From Zeus faber (lineage: Eukaryota > Chordata > Actinopteri > Zeiformes > Zeidae): DNA of 64,000 nucleotides. The first letter of the stretch is position 1. Every line of letters starts with the position of its first letter. The DNA lies in the NCBI GenBank assembly GCA_960531495.1, contig OY482849.1:35502371-35566370 (forward strand), given 5' to 3'. Shown piece after piece: positions 12,033-24,124 of this stretch. Position numbers and translations under genes: made by a program. The notes below the pieces were generated by a model. The model was not told the origin of the DNA. It searched no databases and saw nothing but the letters and a program-made list of their open reading frames with translations.

Positions 12033-13005
12033 TCAAATGGAGGCCACGTTGTTCTCTGTGACCCTCAAAGCTGTAGAATTGTTTTTTTCTTCCCTTCCCC
12101 ACATCCATGCCTTCACACAATCCTGTCTTGGCGGTCTATGGACAATTCTTTAGAGCTCATGGTTTGGTTTTTGCCCAGACATAATGTCACACCTGCCCAG
12201 CCTGCCCCCCATGAACCCCATGTGTGCATTGTGCGTGTGGTTTTCTTTGGTGTTCCTCTTTTTCAGTTTTGATGTGAATGTGAGTGTTTGGTGGCTTTTA
12301 TATCTGTCTTTCTTTCTTTCTCTCTCTCTCTAACCTCTGCTCATGGCCTGTTTCCACAGCTGATAGTGATCAGTAATCAGGCCCACGCCACTGTGAGAAT
12401 GGCAGCTGCCAGCTATTAAATACCTGCATTTAACCTTTGCTGTTCCCTACCTCTGGTGCCAGATCGCGTCACGCTTGCTTTTAGCCTCCCTGTTCCTGTG
12501 TTACCTGTTCTGGATCTACCAGTCCGTCCAGCTCCAGTTTGTCAACCGCGAGCTTCCTCTGACAGCCTCCCTGCCTGTTTCACCTGGATCCCCTGGATCA
12601 TTCCCCAGTTTGTAGTAAAAATTCAGTTAAAACCTCTGTCTGCCTCCCGTGTCTACATCTGAGTTCAATTGCCAGTATACATCATAAAATGCATTGTCAA
12701 TTGTGAGAACTTCCATTGACAGTGGCCTTTTCAAACCATGACCAATCAATTGATTTACTGCAGGTAAGTCCAATCAAGGTGGAGAAACACCTCAAGATAA
12801 TCAATGGAAACAGGATGCACCTGAACTCCATTTGATGTGTCTGTGATATTGCAGTTTTTCATTTTCACAAGTCTGCAAAACATCCTCAAAGCCTGCTTTT
12901 GCTTTATCATCATCAGGTATAATATGGTAAAACCAAAGGGATCTGATCTTTCTGAATTGGCTTTACTGTTTATCATGGAAGTCATATAAAAAACAGAAAT
13001 ATATA
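12033..13005. other. Unassigned intergenic sequence
   Basis: No gene or known element was recognised. A short CTTT/CTCT run lies at about 12306-12332. The frame at 12456-12662 has no recognisable domain and is not called. Confidence 0.4.
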
Positions 13006-14046
13006 CTGACCAGCCATAACATTAAAACCAGTGACAGGTGGAGTGATTAACATTAATCATTTGGTTCCAATACCACATGTCAAGGGGTGGGATATATTAT
13101 TATTATATTATGCAGCAAGTGTTGTTGAAGTTGATGTGTTGAAGCAGCGTAAGGATCTGAGCCACTTTGACAAGGAGCACATTGTGATGCTGGACGACTG
13201 GGTCAGAGCATCTCCACAAGCACAGGTCTTGTGGGCTTTTCCCTCTATGCAGTGGTTACTACCAAAAGTGTCCAAGGAAGGACGACCGGTGAACGGGCGA
13301 CAGGGTCATGGCGCCCAAGGCTCATTGATGCACGTGGGGAGTGAAGTAAAGTCTGTCTGGTTCCATCACACAGAAGAGCTACTGTAGCACAAATTGGTGA
13401 AAAGGTTAATCCTGCTAAGATAGAAAGGTGTAGAACACACAGTGCATGGCAGCTTGCTGTGTATTGGACTCTTCAGAATGCCCTGCTGACCCCTGTCCAT
13501 TGCCAAAAGCACCTACAATGGACACGTGAGCATCAAAACTGGATCATGCAGCAATGAAAGAAGTTGGCCCGATCTGATGAATCACGTTTTTTTACACGTC
13601 ATGTGGATGGCCAGGTACGTGTGCATCGTTTTCCTGGAGAGAGATGGCACCAGGATGCACTCTGGGAAGAAGATAAGCCGGTGGATGCAGTGTGATGCTC
13701 TGGGCAATGTTCTGTTGGGAAACCTTGGATCCTGGGGTTCACGTGGATGTTACTTTGACATGTGTTCAAGGTGTTGATTTGGCCTCCAAATTCCCCAGAT
13801 CTCAATCCGGTAGAGTATCAGTCGTATGTGCTGGAACAACAAGCCCGATCCATGGAGGCCCCACATCGCAACTTCCAGGACTTAAAGGATCTGCTGCTAA
13901 CCTCTTGATGCCAGATACCACAGGACACCTTCAGAGTCTCTTGGAGTCCATGCATCGACGGGTCACAGCTGTTTTGGTGGCAAAGGGTCGAGCGAAACAA
14001 TATTAGTGGTTATTGTTTGTACTTTTAATGTTGTGACTGATTGGTG
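13006..14046 (+). mobile_element. Tc1-like DNA transposon relic upstream of receptor copy 2
   Basis: Inverted ends (CTGACCAGCCATAACATTAA at 13006 and TTTAATGTTGTGACTGATTG ending near 14043) flank broken plus-strand transposase sequence. The right part matches the relic at 1-604, so the two are the same ancestral insertion carried in each half of the segmental duplication. Confidence 0.85.
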
Positions 14047-15188
14047 TATTCATACACGTCTCGCTGTGATTATCATCATTTCAATGTTTCTTTTGAGTTT
14101 GAGCCTTCAATTGTTTAATTTCTAGCTTTGAGAAGTAAAATCTCCAGGGTTTAGAGCACAGTACATACACACAAAGGGGACGTGCATGTTGGGCAAAATA
14201 TTATATCAATATGGGCTCTATTGCGTTCTGTACAAATTGTTTTCCCACATGCACATGTCACGTGCACAGCGCTGTCTGAAGTGAATCCCATGACTTTTGG
14301 ACGGAGCTCCTGTATTTAAACTCCTGTTGCACAGCATGCACACGCTGTAGCATCTGCTTGGTGAGCAGAAGCATCAGGTTGGTGAAGCAGGATTCAGCAG
14401 ATTAACTCAAATTCCCTGGAAATGGTCCCTGTATTCTGATTCTTCTTAAATATCCTGGTTGAGATTGTTCGATGGCGTGGTCTTAACTTCAGGTAGATTC
14501 AATGGCAAAAACAGGATGGTTTATGTGACGAATACAGCTGGACATGTTTTTCAGCTACACCCATTCACTTTTATAGAATTGGAGATATTTTAATCCCCGT
14601 TATTTCTCTTTAATTATTCTCTTCATCTTGTGAATGTGATGTATGACCTGTGTTGTTCTGTGTTGTTCTCTGGTGCCTTACTTAGTGAGTTCACATCATT
14701 AGTGAACTACGCTGCTTCAGAGATTTGCTGATGATAAAACAGTTTTTGATATTTAACTCATTGACTGCTTCTGTGGACTGTACACCGTGCTGGGAGAATG
14801 AAATCATATTGTGAAACCTAAATGGGCTAAGTTTGGACATTGAAAAACTTGCATGTCAACTGGAAAACTTAGTAATTGCATCTCTATATGCCTAATTCTA
14901 AATCTAATTGATGTATTGAGAAAAAATATTCATTCAAATACTAATCAAAAGATAGTCAAAAAAGAAAAGTACATGATAAATAGATAAACCAATTGTAAAA
15001 ACTATGTTTGAATAAACAAATGTAAAAATCTGATGTCAATGTCCTTACTGATGATGTACAACTCAGCATACTATTGTAATTGTGTTAGTATCAGCTCACT
15101 TTTAGAGCATATATTGCCTCATTTAATCCCTCAGACTAAAAATGCACAACTTTTCTGCTCAGCTTTCCAGAACCGAGACGTTGGACCC
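14047..15188 (+). promoter_or_regulatory. Promoter and leader of odorant receptor copy 2
   Basis: Collinear with 605-1795. It has TATTTAAA at 14313-14320 and CACGTG at 14259-14264. The more distal CACGTG of copy 1 is GACGTG here. A GTGAGC donor at 14361 and an acceptor ending at 15170 match copy 1. Confidence 0.5.
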
Positions 15189-17794
15189 ATAAACTATTTA
15201 AGGATTGAGACAAACGCCACCAGCGTGGCGTTCAGCCGAGACGGGCTCAGCACAGCCATGATCAAGAATGTGTTCACCGTCGCCCTCTGCGTCTCCATCA
15301 TCTACATCAATGGAACTCTGGTGCACACCTTCCACAAGAACCAGGTTGGACAGTCCTTTTGTTGCTGCTAATACAACTAATACTGATCTGAACACTGAGA
15401 GAAATCATAGTAATATTTAATGACTTTAAGTGTATACTTTTGATTCTGCATTGATGAAACTAACTTGTGCCATTGCTTTAAGAAATAACAAAATATGTGG
15501 TACATGGAGGATGTGGATCAGGATATGATTTTAAGGAAGGTTTCTCAACATATTGTTTGTATTTCCCAAAACCCAAAAATAGAGACAATGTTAAAAATGT
15601 GAGCTATGTTATGTGAAATGTGTACGCAGATTCGTAAAAGGGATAAAACTCAATTTGACACCAATATACACTGTACACCGATCAGCCACAACATAAAAAC
15701 CACCTGCCAAATTTTGTATAGCTCCCCCTCATGCCATCAAAACAGTTCAGACCCGTGGAGGCATGGACTCCACAAGACCTCTAAAGGTGTCCTGTGGTAT
15801 CAGGCACCAACACATTAGCAGCGGATCCTTTAAGTCCTGAAAGTTGGAGGCAAGGCCCCCATGGATGGGGCTTGTTGTTCCAGCACATCCCACAGATGCT
15901 CTATGGGATTGAGATCTGGGGAATTTGGAGGCCAAGTCAACACCTTTAATTCCTTATCATGTTCCTCAAACCATTCCTGAAAAAAAAATACCGTCACCAT
16001 GAAGGGGTGTACTTGGTATAAAACAATGTTCTGTAGGTGGTACATGTCAAAGTAAAATCCACATGAATGTCAGGACCCAAGGTTTACCAGCAGAACATTG
16101 TTTAGAGCATCACACTGCATCCACTGGCTTGTCTTCTTCCCACAATGCATCCTTGTGCCATCTCTTCCCCAGTTAAATGATGCACACGTACCAGGTCATC
16201 CACTTGATGTAGAAGAAAATGTGATTCATCAGACTGGGCCACCTTCTTTCATTGCTCCATGGTCCAGTTGTGATGCTCACACGTCCATTGTAGGTGCTTT
16301 GGGTGGTGGACAGGGATCAGCATGGACACTCTGAGCGCTGCCATACGCAGAAAACTGCCATGCACTGTGTGTTGTACACCCTTCTATCATAGCAGCATTC
16401 ACCTTTTCACCAATTTGTGATACAGCTGCTCTTCTGTGGGATCGAACCAGACCAGCTGCCCTCCCAACGCCCCCTGTCACCCATTCACCTTTTGTCCTTC
16501 CTTGTACCACTTTTGGTAGGTAGTAACCACCTCATACCGGGAACACCCCACAAGACCTGTGCTTTTGGAGATTCTCTGACCCAGTCGTCTAGCATCACAA
16601 TGTGGTCCTTGTCAAAGTGGCTCAGATCCTTACGCTGTTTCAAGACATCAACTTCAAGAACTGACTGTTCACTTGTTGCCTAAAATTTCCCACCCCTTGA
16701 CAGGTGCCATTGGAACCAGATGATCCATGTTATTCACTTCCCCTGTCAGCGGTTTTAATGTTGTGGCTGATCGATGTATATCTAGACTGAAAGGATTAAT
16801 TGAAAACGTTCTAGACAATGTCTAAATGACTGGAAGAAGCTTTGTAGAGTTCATTAATATCCATTCATTAATTTGCCCTTTTTAATAATATTATAAATAC
16901 AGTACTTTTTCTTTCCTGTATTAGAAGCCTTTTATAATAACACTCCATTGGAATCTCAAATGTTCTATGTTGTTCTACTCAATTTTCCTCTTATGTTCCG
17001 TCTATTGTTCCCTCCAGATCTTCCACATAAACCCTCGCTACGTCCTTTTCATCCACCTGGTGATCAACGACATAATCCTCCTGACCATGTGCATCATCAT
17101 TCAGGTCCTCAGCTACATCGTGTTCACCATCAATGTGTCACTCTGCATCTTCCTGGTGTTGGTGGCCGTCCAGGTCAACCTGAACACTCCGCTGAACCTG
17201 GCCATGATGGCAATGGAGTGCTACATCGCTGTGTGTCTGCCCCTCCGCCACGTCCAGATCTGCACAATAAAGAGAATCTACATCGCGATCGGTCTGATCT
17301 GGGTGACAAGCGGGCTGTCGCTCCTTCCCGATCTGTTGGTCACCCTGGCGACGGAGCCTCGCATGTTTTTCCATTCCAGGGTTTTCTGTCTCCGTGAGAC
17401 AGTTTTTTCAAACCCCATCATCAACAAGAAGAGAGACGTTTCCTACATTGTCTTCCTGCTCCTGGTCTGGTTCACACTCTTCTACACCTACTTCAGGATA
17501 CTATTCGTTGCCAAGGCGGTGGCAGCAGATGCCAGGAAGGCCAGAAACACAGTGCTGCTCCACGGCATCCAGCTGATTCTCTGCATGCTCACCTACGTCC
17601 CCCACCTGGTGACCAGTGGGCTGACGTACCTGTTTCCAGCGAGTTTGCCGTCCATTCGCTTTACTGTCTACGTTTTGATCCAGATTATGCCTCGCCTCAT
17701 CAGTCCTATCATCTATGGCTTGCGAGACAAAACCTTCAGGAAGTACCTGAAGAGGCATTTGCTTTGTAAAAGGCACAATGGTAGTGAAGCATAA
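15189..17794 (+). CDS. Odorant receptor 131-2-like, tandem copy 2 (start codon changed)
   Basis: Paralogue of the receptor at 1796-4348, with the same two exons (15189-15344 and 17018-17794), phase 0 junction and 258-residue second exon. By hand count about 33 of 258 exon-2 residues differ, so identity is near 87%. The codon matching the copy 1 start is ATA at 15189-15191. The next in-frame ATG downstream matches residue 24, and using it would remove the glycosylated N-terminus just before TM1. An in-frame ATG at 15033 would need an unspliced leader. The transmembrane frame is open to the stop. The (D/E)RY motif reads ECY (Cys codon 17219-17221) as in copy 1. It may be functional with a short N-terminus, or it may be an early pseudogene. 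I infer, but cannot show, that it is expressed. Confidence 0.7.
15676..16776 (-). mobile_element. Tc1-like DNA transposon in the intron of receptor copy 2
   Basis: TIRs CACCGATCAGCCACAACAT at 15676 and the matching ATGTTGTGGCTGATCGATG ending at 16776, each beside TA. The minus strand keeps WPPNSPDLNPIEHLWDVLEQ (near 15890-15950), a clean version of the transposase third catalytic block. It sits at the same site as the element at 2237-3330. Frames are broken. Confidence 0.85.
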
Positions 17795-19540
17795 ATTACC
17801 AAGAAGACAGCTCACTGAGTCCCATCTGGCCTCGTGATCAAAATATTACAATATAAGGTTCATGTGTATGGATTACAAATAAGTTAAATACCTTGATAAT
17901 TAACTGCCTTGTGCTGATATTTAGGGAGGTACACACAGAAGTCCAGTCAAGCCAAAGATCTTCACACACTGTCCCTACGCTGAAAGAGAACCTCAGGCTG
18001 TGCTGTCATAAACCGTCTCCAAATGGCTTAGCCGCTAGCAAACTGCAACAACCACCAGGTCCTACTGGAGGATTTCACTGTTCCATACAGGTTTCCACGC
18101 ACCTTACACCGTGACTCTGATTGACTTGAAATTTGACACACAAGTCCAGCTCAATGTGCTCTTCAAAAAGGCCTCCTGGACCATAAAAGTCCGCCATGAT
18201 GTATTTATCTAATTTGCGTAATCTGAAAAACAGTAATGTGTTTAGAATCTTCAGGATTTTGACTGCATCAACACCACATTTTCGCGAGACTGAGATACAC
18301 ATAATACACATAATAGTACACATAATAATTGGTGCATGTGTGCGTGCACAATATCTTTTTGGTTGATGGCACCATTTTTGGACCGTTCTCAGTCCCACAA
18401 TGCTCTTTACCAAATTTGGGTTTATAAAGTCAAAATCTAAAAAGTCTATTGACATTAGTGTTTTTCACATTATGCAAATGAGGAAAACATCGTTCATGGT
18501 GGACTTTTATGGTCCAAGAGGCTTTTTGGAGTTTGACTATCAACACCAAGTTTGGTATACACCATTGCAGGATTGAGGACTGCATTCATTGTCATGATAA
18601 CAAGTGTGTGATTGTTCTCACTCCTTCTTTAAATAGTAATAAACTAGCTGAAGTGACTTTGCTCAGTTTTGCTAAGCCTGAAACCCGCTCGTTGCTGCTT
18701 GCACTTTTAATTTTTTGGGCTTTAATTGAGCTGCTTCCTTCTGTTGAGTGCAAAAAGGCCACTTGCATATTTATTATTATTATTTACTATTGTTTTTGTT
18801 GTTGTGTCACTCGTAATTATTACAATTTTCCATTCAATTGGAAGACCCCTGGAGGACGGTAACTCACATGACTGTACCAATAGAACATTCCCTATCTAGA
18901 CTTGCAGTGGCGGTCAAATTATGCTATGGCATTGTAATGAATTTTGTACAGTCCATAAATTTCAACCCTTTTACAGTTAATTTTTAAAACCAGGTCCCTG
19001 AGTCCCCCAAATTTGCTGTGAATGTATTAGCATCACCAAAGCAGTTTATAACAAAACCATTTTTGTCAATGTAAAAGTTCATGACTTTAGTTGATGTGGT
19101 GTACCAAAATACAGACCTTGTACATAAATAATGACAATTACAATAATCACTCTGTCTTTGTATCTATCATAAAGCATTAAGACAACATCACTTAGATGCA
19201 CTGTTACAACATAACAAAACATTACAATACCTCCATCCTACAGTACCTTAAATATGTCCAGTACGTCCTCTCCACTCTGTTACATGTTCCATATATACAA
19301 CGACTCTTCACTGCCATCTGTCTATAACCAATCCTGTCCACTACACCAAGCTGTAGTCTGGAAGTGTGTAGTTTCTCCTTAGAAGAAGGAGAAGAACAAG
19401 AAGAAGAAGAAATAGCTCCTTGATCAGAACTTTGCCTCTGTACTCAGGCCTATCATCGTACCCATAGCTGTTTTTTTTGACCAATGGCCCATTGCAGCCT
19501 AAAAAACAGTGGGTAGGTAAGGATGCAAGTTGTCAGTCAT
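17795..19540. other. Spacer downstream of receptor copy 2
   Basis: Homologous to 4349-6450 plus 10793-11360 without the LINE, and therefore the empty-site version of that insertion (around 18964-18972). A short AGAAGA microsatellite lies at 19380-19414. No gene was recognised. Confidence 0.55.
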
Positions 19541-19544
19541 GTGG

Positions 19545-20590
19545 AGCCACTGCAACATTCAAGCACAAGACTAGGGAGTCGCAGAGACTGATGAATTTAA
19601 GGCACAGAAACCCTTCTAACCAGGCCTACCCAACTCCCTCCTGCAGTCCCTACCATATCACTGCTGGAGGACTTTGGAACTGCTAGTCAGCAGTGAAAAA
19701 AATGGTCTGAATTTCTCAATCTTCTGGCCCTCACAGAGACATGTATGATACAAGCAAACACCTTGACTCTTACACCCGCAGGCTCCCTTGTCGTGGAGGG
19801 TCCACAGGCCTTTTCATTTCACTCTAAAATCTTCTTTCACACCTTGGAACATTCTAATTCCATGCAAATTCTGTACCTTTTCCTACTGCACTTAACATTG
19901 TGATGTTGCCCCCCTAATCAGCTTAGCAACTTCCCTAATTAGATGGTGCACTCCTGAGTGTGCATCATATCATACTTGGCCAACCGTTCATTTCAGGTTT
20001 CATAGAGAGGATCACTGTCCAAACCTTGAATTCTATCCACTGGTGTCCCTCAGCGCTCCATGCTGGGACCTCTGCTGTTCTCCTTGTACACTTAATACCT
20101 TGGTTTTATCTCCTATGTTGTTGAGATTACATTAACATTAAGTCATTTAGCAGACGCTTTTATCCAAAGCAACTTACAATTATTCAAACACCGATGCACG
20201 CAGCCATCAGGAGCAATTAGGGGTTAAGTGTCTTGCTCAAGGACACTACAGCATGCTAGCAGGAGGAGCCTGGGATCGAACCAGCAACCTTTAGATTACT
20301 GGACGACCAGTTCTACCTCTATCTGGACAACTGGCTGTCCTGCCAAGAGAAGTGATGCTAGTCCTGGTCTAGGCCCTAGACTACTGCAATGCTCTTCTGG
20401 TTGAACTACCTGAGTGTTCCATTAGACCTCTACAGCATCCAGAGTGCAGCAGCCAGTCTAGTGTTCAACCAAACCACATTATCTCATGTAATTTCCCTTT
20501 TCCAATTACTTTACTGGCTTCCAATCTCAGCTTGCATTGAATTTATGGTGGTCAGATGGTTTGCAATTCTCCCGCTCTGAGTAGTGCTCT
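19545..20590 (+). mobile_element. Old LINE relic (CR1/L2-like group)
   Basis: Degraded plus-strand pieces follow the order of one LINE: SNQAYPTPSCSPYHITAGGL at about 19610, an LTET-type endonuclease start near 19730, GVPQRSMLGPLLFSLYT-like reverse transcriptase near 20045, and LDYCNALL-type sequence through IQSAAASLVFNQTT to LYWLPISACIEF near 20370-20540. It is interrupted by a SINE at about 20125-20325. Many breaks show it is old. The clade is only approximate. Confidence 0.6.
20125..20325 (-). mobile_element. tRNA-derived SINE, copy 1
   Basis: On the minus strand there is a Pol III B-box-like GGTTCGATCC, and at the 3' side a CTTTGGATAAAAGCGTCTGC LINE-type tail. It closely matches the copy at 30068-30276, which is more complete at its 5' head. 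Confidence 0.7.
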
Positions 20591-20763
20591 GTTGTTTTGA
20601 CAACATTAATAACTATACAACTATGTAATGAGAGGTATCGCCATTAGCTAGACATCAAATTGGATGTATTAATAGCTCAATTTGATTAGAAATAGACATC
20701 TGCAATTATCAGTAATAACATAAAGAGCGATTCAGGTAAAAGCACCATTTAACTTGGTGTACG

Positions 20764-22305
20764 TGTGGTGTGGGGATGGTGTTGTTTGAGCAGCCACACC
20801 TGCCCTGGATCTAGATAATTGGGGGCCCAGGATCAGAGTGGCTGCATACCTGTTGCTTGTTGGTTGGTCTCACGAGCAGCAGGTAAAACCTCCATCCCCC
20901 ACACACACGCAAGAGAGGAGCCTGTGTCATGACACATGTCCATCTGCTCCACTAGCCCACTCTCTACAATAAACTCGTAAGTCTACAATCCCGTCGTTTT
21001 TATGTCTCTGTGTCAGAGGTCGCTGAACATGCCCCTTGGGTGGCATGTGGTAGGCGAAACTGCCACACTGGCACCTGAATCGGGACTCTCTGGCACAGGG
21101 AAGGGACACAGAGGGGCTGGACAGATGCCCTGGAGCCACCAGCGGGTCAACAGGAGGCCACAGCATCAACCCTCTCCTGACTGGCAGCAGCAGCACCCAG
21201 GATGTCCGGTGGAGGACAGGGGGAGAAGCAGCCGTAGCAGCCACCATGGGTAACCGCCTGCAGCTAGCTCCTCTGGCCACCCCTCCAAGCAGCCCCCCCA
21301 ACAGCCAAGTCCAGCCACGCCTTCACCAGCCAGCACAGCAGCCCGAGGCCCCATGCTCCGTAAAGGAGAAGGGGCCAGACTGTGGTTGCTCGGGGGTAAG
21401 GAAGCCGGTTGACCGTGGTGTTCTGGGGAACTAGGTCCCCTAGAAGGGTGTCGTGGCAAAAAAAAAAAGAGGTTCAGCCTTAGGTCAGTGAAAAGTCTGG
21501 ATCTCTGTAAGATGTTTCTATCGGTTCTGGCCTCAAAAAACATAGAAGAAAAAACACTGGAACCAAACAAAATCTGATGCGAAAATGTTTATTGTGTATC
21601 AAAGGCACAAATACAGCAGTAAACTTTGGGTAGGCTTTTTTCCCCTCCATTTTTTTGGAAGACTTGAGTTCCCTCTTCTGGTTTTATAGTGTACATTTTA
21701 AGACTCCAGTTATTTTTTATTATTTCATTATTTCTTAGTCTGTTTCATTATTTCTTAGTTTAAAAGTTTTTTTTGGTACATATATCTTGAGTATTGGTGG
21801 TTTAGTATAACATGTACTATTTCCGTTTCATGTGGGGTTACTAATTAACCACAACATTCCCCCCTTTGTGACTTCTAAAGTCACATTTTAACAGAAAAGC
21901 AAGGATCATATTTGGTTATATAAGGTAAGGGAACCCTGTTTCAGAGTCCAGTGTTTTAATATTTAAAGATATAGGAACCCTGTGTCAGAGTCTAGTCTTT
22001 TTCAGGTATAGCAATCCTGTTTAAGTGTGTTTTAGGCTTTTTTTTTTTTTTGTTCTCTGCTTGGTTGGTGGTTTTGTGGGTGGGGGTGGGGTTGGGGTTG
22101 GGGGGCCAGGTATTCTCCCTGGCCTCAGTTTGGTGTCGCAGGTATCTGGTGTGGGGATGGTGTGATTTGTGTCATGACACATCTCTATCTGCTCCTGGGC
22201 TAATTCCAAATAGCCCTCTCTTTACAACCCCTGTCTTCTGTGTCTCTGTCCCGGAGGTCCCTGAACACGTCACTTGGGTGACACATGGTAGGAGAAACTG
22301 CCACA
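20764..22305 (+). mobile_element. Probable LTR-element fossil, short and broken
   Basis: Two diverged direct repeats, 20764-21067 and about 22147-22305, start near TGTGG/TGGTGTGGGG and end GCCACA, as LTRs do (TG...CA). The first contains AATAAA. It is followed within two bases by TGGCACCTGAATCGGGA, which resembles a primer-binding site of the tRNA-Lys type. The internal part is only about 1.1 kb, and no gag, pol or env could be recognised. Repeat divergence, roughly a fifth by eye, suggests an old insertion. It could also be a non-autonomous element. Confidence 0.4.
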
Positions 22306-23361
22306 GTATGTTTTGCTCACAGACATCCGAAAACACAGACGTTGTCGCCATCTAGTGGCTGATATCCACATGGTTCAGTGATGATCAAAACACATTTACA
22401 ATCTAAACAAACACATCACAAGAACTCACTTAATGACAAAAACATTGTTATTCTAACATGCTTGGTGGCATTAAAACCAGCTGAAAAATTTTATAAATTA
22501 AAATATAGACAGTACAGAGTAGTATTTATGTCATAATTGTATACAATTCTATTTTATTCCAAGTTCTGTTCTGTTCTGGATACCACGATAATGTTCTACT
22601 GGAAATCAATACATTTATTAGAATGTTGAGAACATTTATGTGTTCTCAGCTGTTCTTTGTCAATCACTAAACTTAACATTTTTAGGAACTTAACTATCTA
22701 TCTAACTACCAACCTTTAGAAAGACACAAAAGCTTTCCCAGCGGTGATTTAGATGATGATTTAATGGAAGATTGGTGGAAGATTTGTTTAAATTTTTTTC
22801 CTGACTGTGACCCTTATAAAGCACCATTTCCAATTAAATCCTCCAGATGTTGTTGAGGCCACGAGCTGCAAATCTGAGTCAACTAATTGGACTTCTCGTA
22901 CATATAAATACAAATAAAAATATAATATCATGCAAAATAAAAATATGTAGCTTGAGAAATATACACAATGTAATAAAAGAGAATTTATAAAGCCTTTAAA
23001 CTGCTTAAATAAATTAAACTGCGATTATTGGAGTTTTCGCATTTATTATTTGCTATAATGAAGTTGTCCCTGAAATACTTGTTTGGTTGGAAGGCATTTT
23101 TTTTTCTCTCAGGTGACGCCCTAACTCCTTGTGAGAATAAAAGCCGCTGTGTCCTGACCCCCACGCGTCACACACCTGGAGGCAGGTGAGTGGGGAGGAG
23201 AGGTGCATACTGAGAAGGCTGCCGCAGGACTGGAGGACCAGAGACTTAACTCTCTTAACCAGGGGTTCAGATTGTTGCTTTCCTGAGATTATGTTTGAAA
23301 TGTGAAAATAAATTGTATTTATGTTAAAAGAGAAGGGATGCTTTTAAAAAGGTACTAACAG

Positions 23362-23431
<70 letters not shown>

Positions 23432-24110
23432 CACCGCTGTTTATACATTTCAAATGGTTGATACAGAGATTTCCTGGTTTATTGTATATTTTTGGATTTA
23501 TTGCCAATTCGTTTTCTATTTAAATTGTTTTGTTTCATACCAATGTATTGATATTTTTACGATTTTATTGTGATCTATTTGTTCTACTGTGTGCTGCTGT
23601 TACATCACAATTCCCCTCCTAATCAAATGCAATCCACATAATTCTATAATGCATATAATGTATTATAACTAATGTGTATTATATTTATCATATAATAATA
23701 ATAATTATTATTATTATTATGAATAATGTTCAATATTTTAATGACCATTAATAACAATTAAGTTTATTGTGTCAATTACATTTTCATAAGGAATTTGTCG
23801 CGGTGAGGATCAGTGTGTTTATCAACAGATTAGTCAACAATTAGTATTGAAAAGTTTAATTCTGAAAAATAAATTCATGTTAATGAAAAACTAGAACAAA
23901 ATGGCCAAATATACATAAATAACCATCAAATACAAAACAGAAATAGTGTAATATATAAAAATATACAGGATTTAGAAAAATGCACAGCATAATTTATTGG
24001 TTCGGGTATATAGGGTATGAATGATAAATTATTGTTATGTACAAAATAAGTTATTACAGATATTGTCTCTAACAGTTTAGAGACGTATGGAGCTTTTTGG
24101 ATGTTGGACA
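22306..24110. other. Unassigned AT-rich intergenic sequence
   Basis: No coding exon was recognised. It includes an (AT)n microsatellite at about 23366-23424 and a short ATT run near 23690-23720. Confidence 0.5.
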
Positions 24111-24124
24111 AGTGTCACATACAG

